From Archegozetes longisetosus (Eukaryota; Arthropoda; Arachnida; Sarcoptiformes; Trhypochthoniidae), in assembly GCA_018873245.2 (NCBI GenBank), contig JAEMBT020000008.1, forward strand, positions 9,695,172 to 9,759,171: a DNA stretch of 64,000 bases. Reading direction: 5' to 3'. Under the pieces are notes generated by a model. That model saw nothing but the letters and a program-made list of their open reading frames with translations, was not told the origin of the DNA and made no database searches. Positions 44,376 to 54,695 of this stretch are shown here, in pieces. Positions within the stretch are counted from its first letter, which is position 1. Each line of letters begins with the position of its first letter. The position numbers and the translations under genes are program-made.

Positions 44376-47300
44376 TGCGCTTTTTATCAGTTTGATTAAC
44401 TATTTACCTAAAAAATGATTAAATATTTCAATGTCAGAAGCTTATTGCTTTTGGTTTAATCTTAATTCTGAAACTTTGAACCTTAATCTGTTTAATTAAA
44501 GTTTCGACATAAGGATACATTTATGACTTTCGAGTTAATGACGCACTGTTTATTTTTCAGAATCTACAACACTTAGATAACGGGTTTTCGATTTAAAACA
44601 TAAATCTATTGAGAATTCTATTTTCGCTTTAATCATACAGATGAGAATTTATAAATAGTAGATTAATCGAGTCTGAGTCTGATTTTGGATATTCTTTTAT
44701 AAATGAGACTCATCGATAGAAGAAAACCAAAATAAAAGTAGTGCTCAGTAATAGTCACATTTGTATTGTGATTAAATGTTTAGCTTACAATAATAACCAA
44801 CCTATTTAAATACTATTTTGGTGAAATTTATCACTAATGGTGTGATTAAAAGTTAATATTTAGATATCTAACATTTGCTAATCAGTCAATGCAATTATCG
44901 TGTTTTTTAGAAATAGTGTTTCATTTTACTTGTGGTAATTGTAAAGCATGAATTAAATCTCAAAATGAGGACCCGTTGCCTTGAAAATTGTTACAAAGCC
45001 TTTGATATTGTATAACAGGGTTGAGACATTAGTAGATAAGTTAGTAATAATAACTAGACACCGGATTTACTCATCTTAGACTCGTTATTAGCATTAGCCA
45101 AGAATAAATAGAAAGCTTAAACATTTATAAACATATACCTTATTCATAACCCTACTTAGGTAATGGCTTGAAAGTCACAGCTTAAATTGGCGTTTATCAA
45201 CTGGCGGTACGTGGCATAGTTTATGTAGTCATAGAAAAATGTTAGTCTTAAGAGCAAAGATGTCAAAATTGGAAAATATTTTGAAATTTTTTAAAAAGTT
45301 CTAAAAAACTTTCAAAATTAACTGTTCATTGTTTTCTTTTTCTCCCTTCGACTTATACGAAACCACTTTTTCTTCTATATTTTCGGTCAAAACTAAGAGT
45401 AGAAATAGACTAAATGTTGAATATGACTTCAGATTATGTTTGACTAACGTTAACCCTATAATCAGTGATTTTTGTAAATTAAAACGGTCAACAATTTCTA
45501 ATTAATGTGTATATTCTCATTATATTAAAAATTTTAACTTTGAGATAAACTAAAATTATAAGAATGGTACGCGATACTTTAAGGCATATTTTAGTGAACA
45601 CAGTTTGAAAAAGATTGAAAGTCACTGACTTAAGTGATAACTTTCGTATTTCACAAAAATGACCTGAACTCAAGTGATAACTTTAGGGTTAGTCTTTATA
45701 TGAATAATCTATAAGAAAGGACACCAAGTTACACCTGAAGTAATTAAAGTTAACCCTCAGTCAAATGATACTTTTCTTTAAGACCTAAGTGTTGTTTATG
45801 AAATATAACTTTAAAATAAATAATTAACTAGTAAAATAATAAATAACTAGTTTAATTATTTCGTAAAAATCAACAGAATATGCTATTTTAGAAGATTTTA
45901 GTCTCAATTTAAAGTTTTACTCAAAGACATCTCAATTAAACCCATATGAATGATTACTTCTCTGGTTGTTGTAAACCCACATATACTAACTTTAGTGAGT
46001 TATTAAGGATATAAAAACCTAGGTATTATTTATCGCTATTCAGATATTTTTTACGCTAAACTTTATCCAATGAGAAGACTCTAATAAAGATTATTATGTA
46101 ATTTAGGTCTAATTCTGTTTTAGACTAGTATTCTCGATTGAGAAAGTATATGTACGCTAATACACCTTCACCTAAACAAATTTCAATTTTCGGTTCTATT
46201 CTTATCAGTTCTTTTATTTATTTTTGTCTTTATCTAGGTTAAGATTTGAGATCGAAACACAATCGTTTGTGTTGATATTATTGTCTGTTGTAAATGTAAA
46301 ATCTAGTCACATTGAAACTGGAAATTTTGCATTTTCTTTTTAAAAATATTTTTTAGATTAAATTCTGAAGTAAGGTCCATTTGAAATTTATAAATCCTTC
46401 CATCATAATTATCTGCTATTAACAAAAGAATATTCCACCCCTTTACTGATTGTTCAATTTTTCATAGCGCTTTGAGGAGATTTAACACAAATTTGAATAA
46501 AAAAGTTGGGATCCTATGAGAATTAAAAAATTTAATAATTTCAAACTAGAATAAGAATAACAAAATACAGGTTTATAAGTGCCCGAAAAGTTTAGATTAT
46601 ACATGGATTTTCATTCAAAACAGTGTTTGTAAGTCATTCTTGGTATGAAATCTTCTTATGAAAAAAGCAACTAAAGTATCTCGAACTATTACTTGTGTTG
46701 GAAGTAATCCTTCTCATGAACATATACACATTCGACAACTTTTTATTTTGCTTTCTCACCTGTCAGTCAAATCTCAAGTTTGAGTTTTATTACTCAAATA
46801 AAAAGTTTCCGGGATTTGATTGGCTTATATACAAAGAAATAATTAGAAGCTTATTTTCTAAGTTATATTTGAAAACACTTTTATGATTGTATTAAAATCA
46901 TAATGAATCTCAATTTGATCAAACACGTTCTTAAGAGTAGGCATAATATATTAGTCGTGAGAAGTTTATTAAACTTGTTGATGACGTATTGCATTAGACT
47001 GAATCTGTTTTTGCATGATTGAATATTTTTCTCGTTTATTTTAAGCCTGACTAATAGGTCTTAAGAACAAGTTGTTTACTGTCAATGTCGAAATGATTAT
47101 ATATCAACAAAACAAATAATATTATGTCATGTTATGTCTCAATTTATAACATAATTATTAATGTTGTAATTCTAATAGGATTAATGTGATTAGATAGGTG
47201 AAAATCTGGATATTAACTCTAATTATTTTAACTTTAATTAATGCTAGCTTTAATTGAGTGGCTGTCAACGACGGCTTATAGATATTTATTCACTGGAGTG

Positions 47301-48004
47301 GCCAGTAGTCATCCCGGATCATGAAAATAGTCTAACCAGAGTTCATAGGCTGCAATGGTTCCAGATGATACCCTTCTTAACCAGTGCTATAAGCAGATCT
47401 TGAGATATAGAGTGGAACACAGTCATACATACGTACGAAATAATTGAGATTGTTTTAATAGATTGCACTCGTAGTTTTTAATTCTTTATTTCTCAAAGTT
47501 ATTTCTACCACTTTATTCATAAAATTGACATCTAAATGACAACTTTTGTTTCTTAAGAATTTTAATTTTAATTGAAGCTAGATAAATGAATAATAAGCAA
47601 TATTTTTAGTTCATAAAAATTTATAAATGAGAAAATATGTCATAAATTAGTTCAGAGTTAGAATAAATTTTTTTGGGATCAAGAATTTGCTGATTTATGG
47701 TAAAAATTGCTATCAAAGACAATAACGATGAAACAAGTCCTGTAATAATCATGAATCCTGATGAAAAACCAGTGTAGTTCACAAGATCCGTTTCATAATG
47801 AGGTTTAATCAGTAGTAAATAGAAATCGATTCCAATAAAGGATTATATAATGTTTTGTTCTGTTCGAAATGAGACAACATTATTGGTTTGCAATCTTAAG
47901 CCCACTCTCCTATCAAAGTGTCATTTGCAGCCTTGATTAGGAAGTCTATGGTTAAGAAATGCTTTATTAATAACTGAATACCTTTATTACTGATTCTTTA
48001 CACA
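44376..48004. other. 3.6 kb AT-rich intergenic DNA
   Basis: No gene can be supported. At 47240-47440 there is a more mixed-composition island with a short frame (from ATG at 47356, MVPDDTLLNQCYKQILRYRV). It may be a mobile-element remnant or an unrecognised exon. Confidence 0.45.
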
Positions 48005-48012
48005 TATAAATA
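48005..48012 (+). promoter_or_regulatory. TATA box and leader exon of the insulin-like gene
   Basis: TATAAATA is followed about 30 bp later by a CA-containing start region (near 48035). A consensus donor, CAAAG/GTAAG, lies at 48155/48156 and an acceptor, TATAG, ends at 48351, just 12 bp before the ATG at 48364. Together they outline a non-coding leader exon of about 120 bp and an intron of 196 bp. Confidence 0.6.
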
Positions 48013-48363
48013 GAACCGATTCATTCAATCCAATTCATTACTATATTTTCAAGCATCAATAAGAAAATAAATAAACTTATATGTGCTATTATAGCTTCAC
48101 TTGAAAACATTCGCTTGGTTTATTCATTGATAGTTTGAAGCTTTTTCATCCAAAGGTAAGTTTTCTTCTAATTGAAAAAGTATCGTAAAGTTTCTTATAG
48201 TTAAACTTTGCTCAGTATTTGTATAATATTTTTCCTAAAGACTAATTAGTTATTAGATCTTCAAGAATCGCATAGTAAACTATTGATTATTTTAGAAGAC
48301 TGACAATTTTTAATTCAGTTACTAATCAAATTTTTGTCTTCTAAAATATAGATATATTCAATT

Positions 48364-48875
48364 ATGTCTCAAATCTGTTTTTTGACAATTATGGCCTTAA
48401 CTTTGCTGACATTGACGAATTGCAACCCTCTCGAGAATCAAACTGAAGAAAATCAGACCTATTATAGCATTTTCGGTATATTAAGAGTTAACAAACATTC
48501 ATCACTCAGACTTTGTGGTCGAGCGTTAGCAGAAGCCTTATCTATTGCTTGTGGTCATAACGGATATAACAAAAGAAGTTCTGGTTTTTACTATCAATTG
48601 GCTAAAAACGATTTAACTCAAGGTATTTGAATCCGAAAGTGTGAAAATTTGCAAGATTTGCTCTAACGTTAAATCTATTTTATAGGTCCTTCTAATGAGA
48701 TTGATTTGACTAAATCTTTGATCCAAAGTCTGATTCATAAACGGTCTGGAAAGTTTAATAGGAAAATAAGGGAGCTCACGATGAATGCTGTGAAAATACG
48801 TGTAATTTTTCGACACTTGAATCCTATTGTGTGAGATCAACGACTCAAACCCCGACTCTTAACTCAAGTATATAA
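48364..48875 (+). CDS. Insulin-like peptide precursor, frame interrupted before the A chain
   Basis: Exon 48364-48622 encodes a signal peptide (MSQICFLTIMALTLLTLTNC) and a B chain (LCGRALAEALSIACG, with the C-x11-C spacing of insulin). The intron is 48623-48685. The second exon begins with a C-peptide and then, in another frame, encodes ECCENTCNFSTLESYC, the insulin A-chain pattern CC-x3-C-x8-C. The frames differ by one base. The shift lies at or near the A run at 48763-48766, next to a basic NRK site where prohormone cleavage would be expected. As written, the product ends without an A chain. Four A-chain and two B-chain cysteines are intact, so a sequence error or very recent loss is likely. 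Insulin peptides act on the receptor tyrosine kinase that controls growth and metabolism. Confidence 0.82.
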
Positions 48876-49212
48876 ATAATATAAGAGTCAAGAGAGAATA
48901 CTAAACAAGACTATCAACTTGGCATTAACTTAGTCAAAGCTGCGATTTGAACAATTTACTTTCATTTTGAAGCTAATATTGACTTCAATTGTGTCTTTAA
49001 GTTTGTAAAAATTAAACACTTTTCTATGTTAAAATATTTTTTGATTTGAATTTATGCAAATTATCTGAAAATTAATATTAATTTAATCATTAAATGTACC
49101 AATAAATTAATATTTTGCATAATTAAAATTTCTTCATTACTTAAAAAATTCTTAATTACTTGAAGTTTGGATTATCTCTTGGGAAAGTTGGTGTACTAAC
49201 TGTCGAATTCGT
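48876..49212. other. AT-rich 3' flank of the insulin-like gene
   Basis: No gene or repeat boundary seen up to the hAT target duplication. Confidence 0.4.
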
Positions 49213-49220
49213 GTCTTGAA

Positions 49221-49620
49221 TATGGATGGCGAAATACAATTCCTTGTATTATACAATTGTATTATACACTGTATTATACAAAATAAAATTTAAGATTGTA
49301 TTATACAAAAATATTTGCAATCCAGAATACACAGTAAAGACCGTAACAAACTTACCTCTGAACGTGTCGAAAAGCTTTTGGCCATAAAGTATAATAGTAA
49401 TCTCCCTGAGACAATCAACGCAATTATAATATCTGAAGAAGTAGAACTACCAAATAATTCTGAATCAAGCGAAGAAACAGATGAAGAAGAGGGGGAATTT
49501 GTAATTTCCGTGCCTTTAAGTTAGAAGAAATGCAATAATTCATTGATATACAAGATATACATTGTATAGATAATTGTATAATACAATTTTAAATAAAATC
49601 TTTGTATTGCGCCATCCCTA
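49221..49620 (+). mobile_element. 400-bp hAT element with transposase tail
   Basis: The ends read TATGGATGGCGAAATACAA and, complemented from the right, TAGGGATGGCGCAATACAA. The exact 8-bp duplication GTCTTGAA flanks it at 49213-49220 and 49621-49628. The interior frame 49315-49524 contains RIHSKDRNKLTSERVEKLLA followed by IKYNSNLPE and an acidic tail, matching the end of the hAT dimerisation region. All catalytic parts are deleted, so it is non-autonomous. Confidence 0.9.
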
Positions 49621-49777
49621 GTCTTGAATAAAAATATATTAGCTGAAGAAAAATTCTTAAAAGCTCTAAAGTGTTAAAAATAACAGTAAACTCATAGTTC
49701 AATTATCTTTAACTTCCGACAAACTTTTAGAAACTTTATTGATTCAAATCAATACATTCAAAGGATTTGTCTGTTAT

Positions 49778-50765
49778 TTAGGCTTTAAGTTTAGCTTGTT
49801 CTTCAGTCAATGTGGTTTCAACTCTTCTGACTGTAGTCAACAATTTTTCAACACGTAATCTTTCAGGTCTTCCGTGACCGATACGTTTAACCAATTCATC
49901 TTCTAACACTTGAGACAATTTCTTTAAAGTCGGTAAATAGGCGTCAATTTCTGCAATAATTTTATTTTTAACGGTAGCCGTTTTATTCAGATTGTAGTCA
50001 TGAATCTCTTTCAGAATCGCTTGTGCCTTCTGTTCAGCAGTTTTCACCTGTTGTTCTAGATCTTTAAGATAAAACAATTAAAAGATTCAGGTCTTCAACA
50101 GATTTAAGTTCAGGTTAGTTCGAATCAAGTCACATGGATTCAAGGATTTCAAGAGAAAACTACTTTGGAAAAATTAATTTCTAACAGTTTGATGACTAAC
50201 CCTCAATAATTTTTTGCTCCTCAGGAGTGTGACCCTTAACAGTATTTTCGAGTCCAGTCAAAGTAAGGATCAAGAGCTCAATTTCATCTTTAGCTTTATT
50301 AAAAATGAACTTTTCGATTGTATTCAAATCAGTCTTCTTTAATTCGGTATCGACTTTCTGTTCGGCATCTTTGAGGCCAGGGGCAATTAATTCGATCTCT
50401 AATAATTTGTTGCCTCAAATCTTCTTTCTTAGTAGATAGAAATTCGTTGACCTGTTGATTGATTCTCTCGAAAGCCTGTTCAGCTGAACGTAATTTTTCG
50501 TTTATTGTTTCAACTAATAAGTTGTCGTATAAATTGCGGTAATCTTCTGTCGGCGCGGCATCTGATTCATTACAAAATGTTTTTAAATATTTTAAAAGTA
50601 AGACAAAATTATCTGATTTTTACAATCGCGTGAAAAAATATTGATATTTTAAATATATCGAAAAGTTTATTAATTGAAAAGATTTTCGATCGGTTTGAAA
50701 AGTAGAAAGTTTTATGACTTACGGACAGAAACGAACAACAAGATTGAGGCCAAAAATACTTTCAT
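49778..50765 (-). CDS. Two-domain mite group 5/21 allergen-like protein, with a 2-base frame break
   Basis: Exons are 50723-50765 (signal peptide MKVFLASILLFVSV, completed as HA by the next exon), 50201-50561 and 49778-50061. Exon 2 encodes a helical domain strongly like Blo t 5 and Der p 5/21 (YRNLYDNLLVETINEKL, QQIIR, KKTDLNTIEKF). Exon 3 encodes a second, shorter domain of the same type (KNKIIAEIDAYLPTLKKL, LEDELVKR). The frame breaks within exon 2 at about 50396-50402, inside a GA repeat; one fewer or two more bases restores it. The family forms secreted three-helix bundles in gut or body fluids; function unknown. Two domains in one chain is unusual for group 5, which is mostly single-domain. 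Confidence 0.82.
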
Positions 50766-50838
50766 TTTTCAAGTAATTTATTTCTTAAAGAACTTTATTT
50801 CAAAAAATTAAAGTATATAATATCGAACTGATGTAAAA

Positions 50839-50846
50839 CTTATATA
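50839..50846 (-). promoter_or_regulatory. TATA box for the group 5/21-like gene
   Basis: The minus strand reads TATATAAG about 75 bp before the ATG at 50765, with a predicted start near 50815. Confidence 0.4.
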
Positions 50847-51118
50847 TGATTCAAGAATTATCATAGCATATTAGATTACGTGGCGAGAAAAAATTGGTTG
50901 TTGAACATATGTCAAAACAAACTCTTTAATTATCTGCTCATATTCGAGGATATTTAAACGACAATTTTTTAAGGTAATCCGATAAATATGTTTTATCTAA
51001 GAGCTATAAATAGGTTCAATACGTTTTATGCAATACGTATTTTACTATATTTTCACATTTGAAAAGTATTTGAACTCTGAGAAATATAATTTTTCTTTCG
51101 GACGTATGATATGAATAA

Positions 51119-51341
51119 ACACGAGTAATAACCGGCTATCTCCATTTAACTTTTTGGATTTTATTTTAATTATTCTTGATATGTGTTTCACTCACATTTT
51201 AAAAATTCACATATATTCTAATGGAAAAATTAGCATTTATTCACATCTCAAAACATATAACTCTCATTTGACTTTAAGTGGAACGCAACTTTAAATGAAG
51301 TTTTCTCTGTGAGTTATGCAATAACCGGCTATTACTCGTGT
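51119..51341. mobile_element. MITE of about 220 bp
   Basis: The ends are inverted: ACACGAGTAATAACCGG on the left and the complement of ACACGAGTAATAGCCGG on the right. There is no coding sequence, and target duplications are unclear. Confidence 0.6.
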
Positions 51342-54300
51342 TCATTCATTTAGTAAATAACATATAAAGAATTAGAAATTAGTCTGATGGTGACACAAAA
51401 GATGACTGATATTAATCCATAACTAGATCTAGATATTAAAGTGATTCATTTTCTATATTTGATTAATCATTGATACATCTCACAAATTTTAAGAGGAAAA
51501 GCTGAAATTGGATACGTCGTGAAATGAAGTCGATTAGAATGGTTAGACATGTTTATAAAATATTTTCATAATAGAGTTTCACATTTTATATTAGTTGGCA
51601 ATTAAATTCATTTATAAGTATTTCAGTAAGAATTTTGTAAAAAAATATTTAAAAATTGATTCAAGGCAACAAGGAAAGTTCATTGAGAAATTTGATTTAT
51701 TAGCAAATTTTGTTGCAAATAGATTAAATGTGATTATTAAAATATTTTATATGAATTAGGCGTTGCTCAATTATAGTTTTGTTCATATGATATAACCTAA
51801 CCTAACTCAATCTGACCCGACCTAGCCTGAATCAACTTAAATAAAACTAACTATACTAAAATCACTAGCTTACATATAATTCCAGTCGGCTCATGCAAAG
51901 TACTAGCAATATAATAACAGATTATCGTTATTACGTTTTTTATATAAAACCACATAAGAGTATCTAGGTTGACATTGATACTCATATTCCCAGTAAAGTG
52001 CACTTTCATCGATTTTGGTTATGACTAGATTTCTAGAGAGGCAAGACAAAGGTTTGTCACAGAAGAATTTTAAAATTTTACAACTAATAAATTTGAGTTT
52101 GTTATTAAGCAACACCATATTGACCAGGTTTACAGCGATGACTCCAGACTCATTTCTGGACAGTTAGAAAATCAAAGAAAGTATTTAAAGAAGTTTCTTA
52201 AGAGTTTTTCTAATATTTTGTAAAAAGGAAAAAGGGGGCTAACTATATTTTTGGGAACTTAAGAGGATTTCTACAGAAGAAGAACCAGACACATCATATA
52301 TTGGTTGAGAGAAACGTCCTAATTACAGTCTGTTCCAGATATAATGAACAGGTCGGTGAGGTCAGAAGCGTTCACTATAACCGGAATTTACCATAAATGT
52401 TCACAAAAGAATTTTAAAGCCCGTTCAAGATGTTAATTTTAATCTATGATTTTTAGTTGTTCACGAAGTCATTTGTTTTCAACAAAATAATCAGTAACAA
52501 GAGTCTGCATCTTTTATTGCCTTTAAGAACCAAATTTTCAAACTTATTCAACAAGTCATAATAACTATTGTCAGCTTCGGAGAGCGATTCAAGATAAAGC
52601 CTAAAATGAACTATAACGTTATGTGAACCTAAATTTAGACAAAGATTTAACTCATTCTTAGTTATGATACAGTTTCTTTAAAAATATGAACTTTCGTACA
52701 AAAATCTACACTATATAAGAAGTAGGAATGAGCTAATGAACAACTGATATTGGCCCAATTCAATATATCTTTGGGTTCTTTTAGTGGTACTAATAGTACT
52801 GGTAGCCAGACAAAATCGTGTGCACAAAAAAATAGTACCTTAACAAAACAACACACACAAAAACAGTGCCTACAAAGTAATCATTTACTAAACCCAATAA
52901 ATTTAACACTATCACAAAAATTTCCGATCGTTAGATGAAAATACCTCTAAAATTACTTAACTTTTAAACTTTTACTAAAATCAATATGTATAGTTTGATA
53001 TTAAACTTTATGAAAATAAAAGAAAATAATTTCACTATCAAAATTAACTCAAAAGTTTAAATCAGCAATAGTGCAAGTGTATAGAGAGGGGGAAGATTCC
53101 GAAAGCTGAAATTTTATATGTGCGCGCTATATGGGTGAGTTCATGTTTTAATATATTCTATATGTTGCAAGTATTTTATTATTCTGGATGATTTTTCTAG
53201 AGATTAAAATAATTATAAACTTTTGCAGCTGTGCAAAAATCTATTAAAAACATTTTATATTTGAGTGATAGGGTCATCAATGATATGTTCGAGTTTTTAA
53301 ACACATTTTGCTTATGAGCGGATCAATTTTAATTAAATGAATTTGAGTGCGTACTAAAATTTATTTTTAAGTCATAGAAACTTTATATTTTAGAAAATAA
53401 TTACTACTATTAATACAGATTTATATTAATAGCTATCTTCAATGTATAAACGTTTAACTTTTTTTAACAACTTCATATTGATTAATTCAATCAAAAAGAT
53501 AATTGTTTTGCCATTCAATGTATAGATCATTATATATTTAATGTTTAATTTGATTGTAAGTTTTATTAGATAAAATTTTTATGTTTACCCTATGATAGAG
53601 TATGCGCTTTTCTAAATTGAGAAAGTTTTACATATAAATATGATCGCCAGTTCTCCACTTTTCTGAGAAATGTGTTTGAAAAGTTTGAAGTTGTAGGAAA
53701 ATTTTAATCCTCAAGTTCAGAAATCGCTTTCTTAAAATATCTGCTTCAATCTTTATCAAAGATCGCAAATCCCTTTGAAATTTAGTTTTAATTGTAAGTG
53801 TTCAAAGAATTAACCTGATATGCTTTTGTCATTTCCGTATAACACTTTTTATTCAAATCTACTTTAACGTTTATTCTTATTTATTAATTCAATAGCAAAC
53901 TTCAGTGAAAATATTACACTTAATTAACAAAATTTTTCAGTGAAGTCATAAGTAGTTGCAAAATTCGTTTTTAGTACTTATGCTTATTTTTTAGTTTGAT
54001 TGTGAATTTCAGTATGAATTTATCTTATTTGAATGAGATTTTTCTGATTCTTTAAAAAATAGCAATGAAATTTGTTTAAAAAACCAAAAACTTCAAATGA
54101 AAATAAAATTGAACTAATGAAAATTTTCAGAAAAAATCTTTTGATTTTTCCTTGCACTCTCGAAAAATTGATCTTACTTCCCCTTTTGATTTTTTCACCA
54201 CTTTTCAAATTTCCCAGACCTGGCAAATGTATCTTCGGAGATATAAAAGATATTAGTAAATAAATTTACTGTTAAACAATTGTAAATAAACTTATATTTG

Positions 54301-54695
54301 ACATGATATCAGAAAGTATTCAATTGGACATTTTTTGAATTCAAATACACTTGAATTTCTTCGTTTGAAAAGTATTCCTGTATGAAGGTCTAAAATATGC
54401 TTTCATATTATTATTATTATTATTGATAATACAGACTCATATAAGGACTCACTGTCCTGAAATAATTATCTAATGTGAAAATTCCTCAATCGAAGGCTTG
54501 CACTTGTGTTTAAATAACCTTAACATTCTATAAGATTTTACCATTGAGTTATGTTCAAGAATATTGCATTTAATATTTATTATTATAATATATTAGAATA
54601 CAGACATTCTACCACAACCATTTATAAATTGATAATGAATTTAAACAATATCTGAATTTTTCGTAATGACTTAGTTGACGTATTGTATAATTATC
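51342..54695. other. 3.4 kb AT-rich intergenic DNA
   Basis: No gene, RNA or transposon could be supported. A short ATT microsatellite lies at 54407-54426. Small open frames such as 54020-54263 are not supported by composition or similarity. Confidence 0.45.

Noticed and set aside
47240..47440. Possible exon starting at 47356
   Set aside because: The frame is short, has no clear splice sites and no recognisable similarity; noted only as a compositional island.
51788..51835. CCTAACCTAAC reminiscent of the arthropod telomere repeat
   Set aside because: Only about two units are present, in a generally C-poor context; this is expected by chance and not an interstitial telomere array.
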